Origin: Kappaphycus alvarezii
Taxonomy: Eukaryota; Rhodophyta; Florideophyceae; Gigartinales; Solieriaceae
DNA: 64,000 nt
Reading direction: 5' to 3'
NCBI GenBank assembly: GCA_002205965.3
Contig: NADL03000012.1
Coordinates: forward strand, 806,001 to 870,000
Positions 37,451-49,335 of the stretch are shown in pieces. A program made the position numbers and the translations under genes. The notes under the pieces were generated by a model that was not told the origin of the DNA, searched no databases, and saw nothing but the letters and a program-made list of their open reading frames with translations. Numbering within the stretch: the first letter of the stretch is position 1; each line of letters opens with the position of its first letter.

Positions 37451-39150
37451 CGTTAGGTGAAATACATTAGTTACAGTAAGGGAAAGAATACCGTGAGCCA
37501 GTCGCGTGTATGTGTACGGATTACATGTGCCTTCTTACGTTTAAGGGAAGTGCTGGTGTCTGATATAAAGGACGAATGGTGAGAGAAGTAGATTTTTTCA
37601 GAAATGTTTCTGTCAAGTTTCTTTCGTGGATTTATCTACTTCTAGACGAAGTCTTTTCCTGCATTCTATGGCGCTTTTATTAGTTTATCGAGGTACTAGG
37701 TTGCAAAAAAAGTCTTCATCGGCTGATACAATTTACAGTTCAGGAGAGATCTGTCAAGTGGAGTCAAATTCGAACCAAAAACCATTCGACCAACTCCCTA
37801 GCCTTCCCTTAATTTTGTACAGCCTGCCAATTTAGAATTAGTTAAAAGAGCAAAAAATCTTCGTTCGCTACTACTCCTCGCTCTTGTTCCTTAACGTATA
37901 CGGCAGCAATTTAATCGCCTCCAATGACGTTCATCCAGGGTAGTTAGGGGTTTTCTTTTCCGTTGAAGAAATTTTTGCGCCATCAGACCCCTTTTGAGCT
38001 GGAAGAAATAGAAAGCGGCAGCAGCTTTGGAACGCGGAAGGAAAATATTGCTGTCTTTTTGCAAACCAAGCAATCAGAGCAGATGAGAATTTTTCCAGTA
38101 ACGGGAGAAAATTCGGATGAGGAGAATAGGCAAAAAGATGTAGACAAAGGGGATCAACTCGGAGAGTGCCGTCGACGTTACATACGGGAAATGCGATTAA
38201 AGCATTTGTGGGCGTCAATTTAATCTAACATGAGATCGCGGAACCCGTGGCGCTGATATTGATGAAATATGGAGTGAATAATCGAATCGGTATAGTTCTT
38301 GAGGCCTACTCCCAGCTGTTAAGGCAAGAGATATGAACAAAGGACGCGGACAGAATTCTACGCCGAAAGCCTATACATTAGGACTGATAAGAGAAGTATA
38401 ACAATCATAGGACGGATTAACCCGTTCTGTTTCGCTAGCGCAGTGGTCCAGCCCCGCAGAAGTACCTGCGGCATGCTGCAGGCATTTTTACATTTTACCA
38501 GAGGTTGAGGAAATTTGTCATATCATTAAGGCAAACTCAGCGGGGCATGACCATCTCTGACTGGCGGAAGAGTTTTTTCCGGCACTGCGGATAAGTCATC
38601 AACCCCAAGAGCTGTGGAAAAGTCCGAGCTGTTACTTGCATAGCAGAAGTCCTAAAGAAAACTGAAGTTTTAGTCTAAAACGATGAGGCGTAACGGGAAT
38701 GCTAGGACCGGGAGGCAGGAGATGCAGGGAAGCCAGCGATTGAAATCAACCCTTCACTGAGGGAGATTTGGGAATCCATTTCGAGAAGGGCGCCGGTGGC
38801 TCGAATTGCGCTACCCCGGGAGAGGAAACAATGGTATTTTGCGAGAGAAAGTGTCAATGCGGAAGAGGTTGACACAGGACAAAGATCGGAGATGGGAGTT
38901 CGGAGGTGAAGAAAGAGGAAACTTCGTTGAAGGGGTCATTATGATGGCGGCAGGAAGCCATGCAGATGAAATAAACAAGGTTGGAGCAATTTATACGGCG
39001 ACAGCGGCCAAGAGCGCTTGGCGTTTGTGTCCGAAAACAAGCGTCGAGATGGCAAGAAGTTCGAGGAGGGCTCGAGTCTTGGGCTCTTGTGAGGGAGCCG
39101 ACACAACGCGATACAAGGCCACGAAGAATACGTATTTGGCCGAGACTTGT
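37451..39150. other. Unassigned interval with two frames
   Basis: Plus-strand frames at 37963-38223 (86 codons, FELEEIESGSSFGTRKEN) and 38806-39162 (118 codons, MRYPGRGNNGILREKVSM) are charged and show no known domain. Near 38500 a short VEEICHIIKANSAGHDHL recalls the start of LINE reverse transcriptases, but it is too short to call. Confidence 0.3.
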
Positions 39151-39232
39151 ACTAAAAATTGAATGTAGGTGAGAGAAAGGAAGGAGAAGAGACTAAAAAT
39201 TGAATTTAGGTGAGAGCAAGGAAGGAGAAGAG
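39151..39232 (+). repeat. Tandem duplication, 2 x 41 bp
   Basis: Units 39151-39191 and 39192-39232 (beginning ACTAAAAATTGAATGTAGG) differ at two positions. This is a local duplication in purine-rich sequence and carries no gene. Confidence 0.93.
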
Positions 39233-39868
39233 AGAAGGAAACGGAAGGTGAGGGATGAAAGAGTCGCATTAGGCAATTTGGATATAGTCGGCGAACCGGG
39301 AAAAGATTGGGAACGAAACGAACCTGAAAATGGCTTCACGGTAGAGAGAGTAATGCGTCAGGATCCATTTTGGCATTAGGGGCGGGAATTTTTTCAGTGG
39401 GACTAGGCTGGTTGATATCTGATGGTGTAGTAGGTAGCGGAGTGGTAAGAGATGGGGCATTGGGAGCACCTACCGTAATCCAGATATTCGTTTGGGGTGC
39501 AGCAGGGGAATTCTGACTACAGCGGCGTTTGACTATACCTCCATTGGCTGATGGGGGAAGCAGAGGAACTGCTCGGTAAAAACTAAGGAGACAGATGTGC
39601 ACTAACTTACACATGAGAAAAGTCTAGAAGAGGACAAATTTCGAATACAGTAGCGGAATTTGTAAGACATTTTTACAGCATCTGAATTTGAGAGATATTT
39701 TTTACTTGGATGTGTGTGGCAAATTCGTGGGTTGATTTTTTAAGAAACGCTGTCATTAATAGATATCAGTACACGTCCAGGTTATGGGTGGTACTAATAG
39801 AGATTCTGAAAGGTCTGTATAATTGGCACAACAATTACCACCGCTGGCCGATGGGTGGCGGGCATGGC
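39233..39868. other. Unassigned interval
   Basis: A 92-codon proline- and threonine-rich minus-strand frame (39336-39614, TTPLPTTPSDINQPSPTEK) recalls PA N-termini in composition but lies on the opposite strand to PA copy B. No other structure was seen. Confidence 0.3.
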
Positions 39869-40307
39869 TATGGCGCCTAAATATTTACCTTGAGGAAATA
39901 TCTTCTACTATTCTCTCTCCTTTACACAATTCTCTTTCATAAAATTCATGTTTCGTAGTATATTTTTTGGGACTTTATCGTTATCCGAAAAGTCTATATA
40001 AGCTGATTAGACTGCTTCCTCTTGTGAAGGTCAAGCAAGTTGGCAGACAACTTCAAGTCAAGGCCCGAGTACTTATGAAGTTGAGAGTCAACTTCAGATC
40101 TAAGAACAATTTTTCTTACGCTGGTCACAGAGCAACAATGTTAGAACCTGCCCCTATAATGCTCTCTTGTATCTCTCTCAACTGTCGTCCTTGTCCACTC
40201 TTCCTGTCCTCTCAACTATAGCACGATAGCAATTTTTTTGCTTGCAACACCTTTTTCTCGGGGTAATTGGCTCTTAGTATCTCTTCCCCGACGTTTTATT
40301 CCTATCA
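39869..40307 (+). mobile_element. PA unit, copy B (3' region)
   Basis: The plus strand carries the full conserved 3' region: TAAATATTTACCTTGAGG, the promoter-like block AGTCTATATAAGCTGATTAG near 39995, GGTCAAGCAAGTTGGCAGAC, AAGTTGAGAGTCAACTTCAG, and the CA end after TTTTATTCCTATCA at 40307. It aligns closely with copy A (50200-50615). No proline-rich frame was found upstream on this strand, so the unit is incomplete. Confidence 0.72.
39991..40012 (+). promoter_or_regulatory. TATA-like site of the PA 3' region
   Basis: AGTCTATATAAGCTGATTAG in copy B corresponds to AGTCTATGTAAGCTGAATAA in copy A (near 50311) and to similar blocks in D, E and I. Its place, downstream of the reading frame and upstream of the last ~300 bp, is where the U3/R promoter of an LTR would sit. 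This is inferred from position and sequence only. Confidence 0.45.
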
Positions 40308-41700
40308 GTGACTGGAAAGTTTGGCCAGTACTTTGGCATCAATCTCATGGAAAGCGGTGGGCGAGGCTCGAGTGGAATATCAGTTGTATTTTTCATCGCC
40401 CCAGAAAACGAATTTCGGAACGCAACCCTTGCCATACGCCAACGAGATTTCTCACCAGAGCAATTAGTCTCCACACCAAGTATGCCTGGAAAAGTAATGG
40501 CAGGAGCGTTGAATTTTTTGGAGTGCTGAGCAGAGGTGTGGTAAGATTCGTAGGAGACATTGATGGTTCTTAAATATCGTTCCGCGGCAAAAATTCAGAT
40601 ATGATTAGAAACGGCGGATTGAATAATTGAGCAGACATTAGTGCACCTACCGGTAAATAGTGAGTTACGAAACTAGGATAGGGCGTGAATCCGTAACGTA
40701 TATGGGACACAGAGTCAAAAAAATGCTTCTTCTTCTGCCCTCTTAAAATGCCATGGGTTGTATTAACATCAGCGCCTGTGAAGTTTTTATCTAGGCGATC
40801 CTCGCTGAGATAGTGATACGCAGTCAAACCGTGCTAACCAAACAGTAGAGGCGACGAAGAGAATTGGTACGCGCAGGGGCTTCTGCGTGGACTCCTTACA
40901 AAATCGGGGCAGATGTGGTGCACGCAGCTTCTTTGCTAGTAAATATGGAGCGGGACGTGGAGGGAGAGCTTATTGCACTAAAATCAACGCCTACAAGCGC
41001 TCTCGATATGTTTAGAACAAACCTAAGCTGAAATTTGTTCCAAAATGATAGCTTTAGCGCGCTGACAGTAGCATTTTGTAGAGAAACTGACATAAAATTA
41101 TCGATTAAAGCAGTATCAGCAAGATTAAGGCTCTGCAAAGTAGTGAGGAGGACTTCAAGAAGATATCCAGCTCGGCATATTTAAAGGCAACGAAAATTTT
41201 GCTGTGGGTAGCGGCCGAAAGGTTTCTTTGGCGACATTTGGTGTGAAAAGAGAAAATTTGTGGGCTATGTTAGTGCATGGAAGATGTAATCGATTTCATT
41301 CACGCCGCTTATGCGTTATGCGGGAAAAACCATCACTGATTTATTGTGGTGTCACAAGCGCCGAACCTAACACCGATGCAAAGAAAGGAATTATATGCCA
41401 ACAATACTTGTGTAGACGCGATATCATCCATACAGTTGGGAAATAACAGTCACGAAATATTGCTACGACAGAGATGAATTATTCAAAAAACAGAAATGGA
41501 AAGCGACAAAAAAGAGGGATGTAAGCGTTACGCGATAGGGAAGATGGGCATTTTACTGGGCAACAGTACACCGTAAATAATTAGAAAACGGATTTATGCA
41601 AGTAAAGAATTAAGTACTGAAATAACCTACTAAAGGGAGCTCTCTTGCAGTAATATTAAGGCACGTGATTATTTTCTATCTGTTACAGTGCCTCACTGAC
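40308..41700. other. Unassigned interval with several frames
   Basis: Frames include 40308-40529 plus (73 codons, FGQYFGINLMESGGRGSSG), 40896-41138 minus (80 codons, LNLADTALIDNFMSVSLQN) and 41204-41446 plus (80 codons). They are protein-like but unrecognised. The minus-strand frame could belong to a decayed retroelement. Confidence 0.3.
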
Positions 41701-42692
41701 ACCGTTCTCGAGAGGGATGAAACCCCTGACTAAAAACTAACTATAGCCTACTGGAGTAGAGCTCAAACTCCTTTGTGGTCATATTCATAGTAAATAGGTC
41801 TGCCTTGATCGCTGCGCTGAAATAGTTCTAGATTATCACATCCCAATTGTTGGCAGCTTCTTCAACGTGGAAAATTTGATCTGCACTTTATTTACCTTAC
41901 AAATTCCAGGATCTTAGTTTACTTAAGAGATATAACCCAATATCTCCTGATAAATTGAAGTAGGCGATTCTTATTTCATTCCAAGTTCATTCACAACACT
42001 TCGGAAAATTAGCAACTTTTTAGCACTGGGAGACAAAACTTTAAAACCTCGTTTCGGGAGAGGAGAGGGGAGTGAAAGTTTGTAGCTTTGATTTCCATAT
42101 GACTAAACTCTCATCGATCATGAATTTAAAGCCATTCCGACTGCGTCGCTTATATTTTCCATGGTCTGGATCAACATTACAATATATACCAAACGAAACA
42201 CATTAATGCTCCTTGAGTAACAATACATGAAACTCAGTCCCCCTGAAATAGATTAAAACATGATTAAAGGCCTCCCACTGTGCAGCACCTGTGCCTTCCA
42301 TAAATATACCCAGAATTTAAACAACAGTACAGATTTTTGGACTACTTCTGGTAGACTTGGAAATCATATTTCCTAACAGCTGCTGGTGAGCTACAGCTTG
42401 CATTGTGGACATTTATGATAATTTCGATGGCTCTGGTTTTTCGAAAGCACTTTTTTAGATTTGAACGGACTAATTAGCAGCTTTAAATCCTCCATGAATA
42501 CTTTGGTATTCATGTCTTAGATCTAAGAATGTTGAGAAAAAAATCCTAAAGTGTTTCTTAAATCTTCTTTCCGTGAAATTAATTGCACTTTCTTCGGTCA
42601 GTCAACTGGAAGGCCCTCTTCATTCTATCTACTACCTTCTACACCAAATCATCTATGCCGATTATCAACAGATCATCGACGCAGGTCAAGAG

Positions 42693-43099
42693 TGTTAAGA
42701 ATTGCAACATCTCTCTCAATTTGAACTCAAAAGATGTTCACATGTGTAATTGACAAGTTGCTTACCTGATTTTTCATAATCTGACAAGATGTTTACATGC
42801 CTGAGACGAGATTGCAGTTTGTGACTAAGACAGATCGTTGTGTATCCTATATCCTAGGATGTCTCATGGACATTCTTGTAGTGTTGAAGATTGGGATCTC
42901 TATCGAAAGGTCCTTCAAAATAACGGAATCTACGTATGTGTTCAGGCAGGTGCGAATGAGCCTAAGCAGTAGACTTCCCTGTGCATTTTCGTATAAATAG
43001 TTGGGTTGGACTCAAGGTAAAAGGGATGTTTGGGTCGATGCTTTGACAAAAACAATTGAATTGGTCTCGGGCTCCCAAAGCAACTGCCTTCAATTTTCA
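42693..43099 (+). repeat. 5' LTR of the nested copia
   Basis: 407 bp, starting TGTTAAGAATTGCAACATC and ending TTCAATTTTCA, matching 47119-47527 over the whole length. About one position in ten differs by eye. A TATA-like CGTATAAATAG lies near 42990. The sequence after the end (AAAGTTGGTAG) is where the primer binding site would be. Confidence 0.93.
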
Positions 43100-46000
43100 A
43101 AAGTTGGTAGAATCGCGAAGTTTCTTCGATTAATACAGTTATCATCTATCTTGATCCAAATGGAAGACGACTCAGGGAAATGATTGCTTTAATAGTGCGC
43201 AAATCGTGACGAGTATATTCTGCTCTGGTCTATGCGATTTGAAGCGCTTTTGTAATCTAAGTATTTACAATAAGCCGTCACTAAGCATCTCATTGGAGAT
43301 CACGATGATTCTAGTTTTTCTCCTGATATCATAGTTAAGCTGTCCAAGTCTCGTATGTACCTCATCAAGTAATTGGTGATAAGACTCTACGAACCGTCGC
43401 TTGAGAAAATATGAAACCGTTTAGAATATATTCTAAATTGAAGGAAATGTATGCGACAGTCAGTTCGGCCAGGCAGTTTCAGCTGCAGACAGAGCTTTAC
43501 CATTGTAGGTACAAGGATAACTACGCAATGTCCGAATGAATTGACAAGTTGGAGTCTTTGTTCAACAGACTGGAGGGCATGGAAAGTGCTGTTAGTGCAT
43601 CCATGCAGGTAGCCACATTGCTAGCGAGCTTCGGGTCTACAGCACATTCGCCGTACGGATCTGTCATTACGGCTCTTCAAACTATGAAGGAGGATGAGCT
43701 CACATTAGACAAAGCCACCGCGAGGCTCTTGCAGGAATAATGCAACCGACTTTGTCAGACAGGCACTGAGCAGCAAGCAATACTACAGCATGCTAAAGTA
43801 GGACGTGCACTCAAGATGAGAGTGAGGGGACGCTGCTATAATTGTGGTAGGAAAGGGAATTGAAAAATAGACTGCCGTCTACCGAAGAAGGATGTACAAG
43901 AAGGCCCTGAGCCGCGTCCCAAAGTGAAGTGGAACTTTTATGGTCCGAAGGCCATGCTTGTACATACAAAAGAAAACGATGGCTATAGTATTTTGATTGA
44001 CTCTGGTGCAAGTTCTCATATGGTAAGGAATTCGCAATTATTATCGACTGCAAAGAAGTGCGATGTACCCAAAGTTATCTTGGCTGATGGGCGGAATATG
44101 ACAGCACGTAAAATTGGACTGTATTCATCTCTAATAGAGGTCGCTGCCGAAGCACTCCACTAAAACTTAAAAATGCTCTGTATATCCCGAACTTGGAGAG
44201 CAAATCGCTCTCTGTAACACATCTGGATGCAATAGGGTATGATATATCGTTTAAGAAAGACTTTTGTACTGTGTCCCATAGTGGAGACACCATCTGTGAG
44301 GGTGTTCTGAGAGACGGACCATATGTGATAGAGAATATTGGTCTCCATGAACAAGTCAATGTCGCAGCTGAACGTGCTAGTGGAGCACAATTATGGCACC
44401 TACGGTTTAGCCGTGGAAAAAGGCTTTTCTGAACGAGATTTTAAGTCATCATATTTTGAAAGGACTAGATATGAATGCAAAAGCCCTTCATGAGGTATAC
44501 TGCTGCTCGTGTAATATGTGAAAACAAATTTAGCTGACACTGGAACCAAGAAGCGGCATACCTGCGAAGCCAGGTGAAGTTTTAATTACTGATTTATGTG
44601 CTCCTATGCCTGTAGTAAGCATTGGTGGAAACCGCTACTTTGTATCATTCGTTGATGGACACACAAGATACAAGGAAATTAAATTAATGAGGAACAAATC
44701 AGATGTTCTGTCATTTTTTCTGATGATAAGGTCCAACCTTGAGAGTAACTTTGATTGGATAATGTCGGCGAGTACGTAGCTCTTGAAAAAGAGCTAGAAG
44801 AGCTAGGTATTGAATGGGAGCACTGCGCTCTATACACGCCGGAACAGAATGGCGTGGCGGAAAAGTTGAACAGGACTGTTGTCGAGACCACCAGGATAAT
44901 TTTAATTCATTCATGGTTGTCAGATGTATTCTGGGGTGAAGCTATTACTACTGCTGCTACTAACCAGAACATTACACGTACGGGGAAGTTAAAAGGGAAA
45001 ACGCCTTTTGAACATTTGACCGGTAAAAACCCAGATGTCAGTAATTTACGGTTATTCGGTTGTGGCATATGGATATGCGATGCCTCCAAGAACAAGAAAA
45101 AAAATTGGACCCGAGGCCTCAGAAAGGCGTCCTTTTAAGTTATATGCCGCACTTCAACTACAGGGTCTGGGTAATTGAGGAGAAACGTGTTGTTCATACA
45201 CGTCATGAACGTTTCAGTGAACAGGTCTTCCCTGCCTTTGAATGGACGATCCGAAACGCATCCCAGGTCTGTGCCGCTCTGGAGGAACTTTTTTAAGCCA
45301 ATGGAGCTATCTCAAGAGAGTGAAACAATAACTGAAAGTGCTCCGCATAGTGACTTAGAGGAAAACTCAGAATACATAGTCGGTAATGATGATACTTCTA
45401 CTACAACAGCTGCTCCACAGCTTACTACCGAGGAAGTGGAGGATATATTAACATACCACCTACTGCTCACTGAAGGTGACGATATCAACTCTGATGGGTC
45501 TATAACATATTATTCTCCTACCGAAGCAGGTATGATTACGAAAACTTATGATTAAATTCTGAGAAATATCAGGGAGTTAATGGATATTACCGACAGTAAG
45601 ATATTGAAAGAGGCTATCAGAAAGGAGTTGATAAGCATCTCGGATAAGGGGACTTGGTCCGTTGAGCATATACCAAGAGGTGCGAAGGTTCTGAATACTA
45701 AGATGATATTTGACCTAAAGAGAAAAGCGGATAGGTCAGTTGATAAGTAAAAGGCGAGGCTTTTGGTGTGAGGGTTTCAGAAGGGGCTCATAAACGACGT
45801 TTATGCACCAGTAGTTGATTTTTATACCTCGCGCATTTCGCTGGTTTGGTGTATACGCGGATGCGCCGTGCAACGTATAGACGTGAATAACGCTTTCCTC
45901 CACAGGAGACTGGAAACGAATACAAATATATTTGTGAAGCCAACTCAGGGCGTAACTGGGGACATTAAGCTTGGAAAAGGTTTAACCTTGAAAAATGCAC

Positions 46001-47118
46001 TTTATGTGTTGAAGAAAGCCGCTAAGATTTGGTTGAAAGTGTTTAAAGACAGTGCGCTGTCTCTCGGATTTATTAAAAAAGTCCGAGGTAATGATTTTTT
46101 CTTTCGAGTTATGTTTCAAGACACTAAACTGTGGCTGTTCGTTTACATCGCTGATATACTGGTGATGATTCGATTTCCTTACTCAGAATACATGGAGGAA
46201 CGAGTGATACGAATATAGCTTGAGGTCAATGACCTTAGTACTGTTAAATCGCTCCTGAAAGTTAGGTAATATGGCATGACAATGGATTATGTTTGTGTCA
46301 GTCTCACTATAAAAGTGTGTTATTAGAACGGTTTGAAATGGAAAACCGTGGGAGTGCGGACATATCAATGCTCCCTCCACACACTGTGTTTACAGAGGAC
46401 TCGGTCGCCCCCCGGAGCAATTTGAAGACCAGGTATCATATATCGATCGTTGGGTCGTTGTATTTGTCAACTCGTTCCAGGCCTTACATCAGTTTGGCAG
46501 TAGAAAAGACTGGAAGGAAGTCGAGCCGGCCCACTATTGGAGACTGGAACAGACTTAAAAGAGTTTTCAAGTATTTAAAGGAGACTACAGTACTGGGACT
46601 ACACATTGAATTTGGTAAGGGTACAACTGCACCAGTCAATATTGGCTAAATTGATGTGGATTGGGCAGAATGTCAAAATGAAAGGCGTTCCACAACTGAA
46701 ACTGTGATCACGATAAACAGCATTCCGGTCACATGGAAGTCAAAGAAACAAGCGTCTTTGAACTCTATTCTTGTGAGGCGAAATATATCGCGCTTTCCGA
46801 ATGTGTGAAGCTTGCGGAAGGTGTGCGTGCGGTGATGTCTGATCCATCCTTTCTTTGATCTACCCCGACAATTTTTCTCGAGGATGATACCGCTCCTATC
46901 AAGTGGTCAAGATCGGAATAGATGCCAAAGCATGTTGAAATTCGATACTATTTTGTGCGAAATGCTGTGTCAGAAGGTGGTGTGATGGTGAAAAACTGTC
47001 CCTCAGAGCGCATGATTGCTTAAATCATGACAAAAGCATTACCACAAAAACAGTTCGTTGAATTGCCTGAGAAACTAAGAATTGGCCGTATTACTATTGA
47101 TATAGAGATTTAGAAAAG

Positions 47119-47527
47119 TGTTTTAAGAATTGTAACATCGCTTTCAATTTGACCTCAAAAGATGTTCTCAATTGTAATTGACAAGTTGCTTACCTGATTT
47201 TTCACGATCTGACAAGATATTTACATGCCCGAGACTAGATTGCAGTTTGTGGTTAAGACTGCTCGTTGTGTATCTTATATCGTAGGATGACCCATGGAAA
47301 TTCCTGTAGTGTTGAAGATTGGGGTCTCTATCGCGAGGTCCTTTAAAATAACGTACTCTACATATGTGTTTAAGCAGGGGCGAGTGAGCCGAAGCAGTAG
47401 ACTTCCCTGTGAATTTTCGTATAAATAGTGGGGTTGGACTCGAAGTAAAAGTTATACTTGATTTAGGGCTTTGACAACAACAATTACAGTGGTATCTGAC
47501 TCAAAAATCAATCGCCTTCAATATTCA
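47119..47527 (+). repeat. 3' LTR of the nested copia
   Basis: 409 bp, starting TGTTTTAAGAATTGTAAC and ending TTCAATATTCA, the partner of 42693-43099. Flanking 5-mers are AAGAG on the left of the element and ACAAA on the right, so the target duplication is lost or altered. Confidence 0.93.
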
Positions 47528-48640
47528 ACAAAGATGAATTCTTTTCTGGTATGTTTTTATTTTCAAACAGGCACTCTACAGTATTGAGAGGACGAAATAC
47601 GATTCCCCACAAGAAACGGCACAATTACTGAAGCTATAGCCTCGAAGCTTGAAGTAAACCTTATAATAGCTTCAGAAGTTTCACCAATGCACCTTCTTTG
47701 CCCTTTGGACCAGAAATTTTTTCGGAACTTCAGGCATAAGTTTAGAGATTGGGGAATATCAGCATATTTAAAAGCTCATTTTATATCCATTTGAAGTCTG
47801 TCCCAACCCAAAGCAAGTAAAAGCGTCAGCAGCAATGTAATGGTTTCGATAAATTCTCTAGGTGTTTAAAGGTCATTCAATTCGATGTTACGGAGAATCT
47901 GCAAGTTTTCATGTGCAAAAAAAATTGCGCCTTGAAACTGGTTGCGCGAACAAGTTAATCATGCTCCAGCTTAAAGATCTATCCTGAGTTAATTTTTCGG
48001 GTGCAGTGGAAGTGGTAAAATTCTTCCCACTTCTTACCACTGATAAGGGTAGATAAATCTCCGGTCATAGCCTAACGCAGGTAATATCGTTCATCTGACG
48101 CTATTTCATGACGGAGTTGTGCTCCTTACCAGTAGAAGTGGCAGTAGGTAGAGCAGCACATGAATATTGCACCGGTGGGAGTTCACGAGGCGAATATTTT
48201 GACTGCCTCACTGTTTCTTTAGCTTCTTTGTGATCAATATTTTGTTCCCTGCTTCCAGACGAACCTTGTTTTTTCTCGTCAAATCTTCCTTTATTATTGT
48301 CAGCTACATAATTTCGCTTGTTTTCCTCTGTAATATGCGTACGTTGGAGTTCCGGAAAAGGTCTTCTACAACTGCATAAGACTTGAAATCTGCTTTACTA
48401 CCGAGGTTGAGCTCGATAAAAACTTCCTCCATATGGCTTTCTGGTTTGCCGGGGATGTACTTTATGTCTGCTCCAACGGCGAGTCAGAATGACGGCTACA
48501 AGTCCATGTGTTTTAACCAGTAAATTCTATCTCATATACATTTACAAGCTTTGAACGGACTATGACCTTATCCCTAGGGAGTATCTTGTACATTCTACCT
48601 GTACCAAGGCCAAGGATTATACTGTTTTTGATGTCCTCCT
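47528..48640. other. Right part of the older copia and unassigned DNA
   Basis: To about 48.3 kb this is probably the upstream part of the split minus-strand copia, poorly preserved. From 48300 to 48640 no feature is supported. Confidence 0.4.
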
Positions 48641-48641
48641 C

Positions 48642-48938
48642 TTGAATCCCTTCGCTCCCTCCAACAGGGTATTGAAGGCCTTTAACTCAATGTCCTCTCT
48701 AAATGAGGCGCGGAATATAACGCACAGTAGATATCAATGTTTTAGTATGTCTCCGACTAGAGGTAGGCCCGTGCCTGTGACAATCTCCACTCTTGGCGTT
48801 TGGCATCCGGATGAATTCTCAGTGCTATATGATGTGTTAAAGAACGTGGCCGTGAAGGCAAACGAGACGCACGGAAAGTTTCGCGGTGTTTTAATGCAAA
48901 GGCACGATTTAGCAGCTGCCATGTCCAATGCGGCCTGA
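48642..48938 (+). mobile_element. LINE ORF2 C-terminal end
   Basis: A 98-codon open frame ends TGA at 48938. Its second half, VTISTLGVWHPDEFSVLYDV followed by RGVLMQRHDLAAAMSNAA, matches the C-terminus of a LINE lineage whose proteins end with a G.W.P.....L..(I/V)A block and a closing helix with a QR..(L/V)A pattern. The same lineage's reverse transcriptase appears at 57660-58150. The piece is 5'-truncated, and the family tail follows at once (48939-49100), so this is the 3' end of a LINE insertion and not a host gene. Confidence 0.62.
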
Positions 48939-49100
48939 TTGATGGCTGGCGTGAAGGTGGCCACCTAGGGAGCATAGTTTCTCTCTCATTACTGTGTCCA
49001 CACACCTTTCTGAGTCGTTTTTTCTTTCTTTGGAAAACTTTAGGATAGATCTAATGTATCTTCTAGAAGTAGAACATCTAAACCTTTAAATTTTCGCGAG
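48939..49100 (+). repeat. LINE 3' tail, attached to coding end
   Basis: Directly after the stop come TTGATGGCTGGCGTGAAGG, then AGGGAGCATAGTTTC, TCTGAGTCGTTTTTTC, TTTGGAAAACTTTAGGATAG and ACATCTAAACCTTT. The same blocks in the same order form the repeats at 57354-57508 and elsewhere. This copy ties the short repeats to the LINE that produced them. Confidence 0.82.
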
Positions 49101-49335
49101 GGAGAGGCTCAAAACACTTAAGTAATTCTATATTAGGACATTATAGTACGCAACAATCGAATGGCCTGGTTTATGGTAAATGTACAAAAGGATCACAGAG
49201 TAAGGAAGTATATGGAGGCTTCCCAGTTACAGAATGAGAGACTGTATTCTTACAAAAATTGAAGAGCTTTATAGCTTCCGCCCTGTAGATCACAGGGAAG
49301 TTCCTCTGATTTTTGTTGCTTCGACCTGAGGAGAA

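Larger units (their letters stand above)
42693..47527 (+). mobile_element. Ty1/copia retroelement with both LTRs (nested)
   Basis: Parts in order: LTR 42693-43099; gag about 43400-43740 (LFNRLEGMESAVSASMQ); a zinc knuckle near 43835-43880 (CYNCGRKGN); protease near 44000 (IDSGASSHM); integrase about 44390-45140 (ALYTPEQNGVAEKLNRTVV, HLTGKNPDVSNLRLFGCG); reverse transcriptase about 45600-46240 (QRIDVNNAFLHRRLETN); RNase H about 46290-47100 (RRSTTETVI region); LTR 47119-47527. This gag-PR-IN-RT-RH order is copia's. It lies within an older copia of opposite strand. It is broken, with roughly ten or more breaks, but complete in layout and the youngest LTR element here. No clear 5 bp target duplication was found. 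Confidence 0.95.
41700..48300 (-). mobile_element. Older Ty1/copia fossil, split by a nested copia
   Basis: Left of 42693 the minus strand reads TCVDDLLIIGIDDLV (the YVDD catalytic box of copia reverse transcriptase, near 42650-42690), followed leftward by RMKRAFQLTD and FHGKKI, the expected downstream region. The part upstream of the catalytic box should then lie right of 47527, where the minus strand gives weak copia-like sequence (GYSFSNC near 47640). The plus-strand copia at 42693-47527 therefore sits within this element. Outer limits are approximate and no LTRs were found. It is broken, with many breaks, and older than its insert. Confidence 0.65.

Noticed and set aside
38500-38560. Possible LINE reverse transcriptase start (VEEICHIIKANSAGHDHL)
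   Set aside because: Only one short block; no further motif follows in any frame.
44075-44390. Minus-strand frames inside the nested copia
   Set aside because: They are antisense to protease and integrase sequence of the element and have no motifs.
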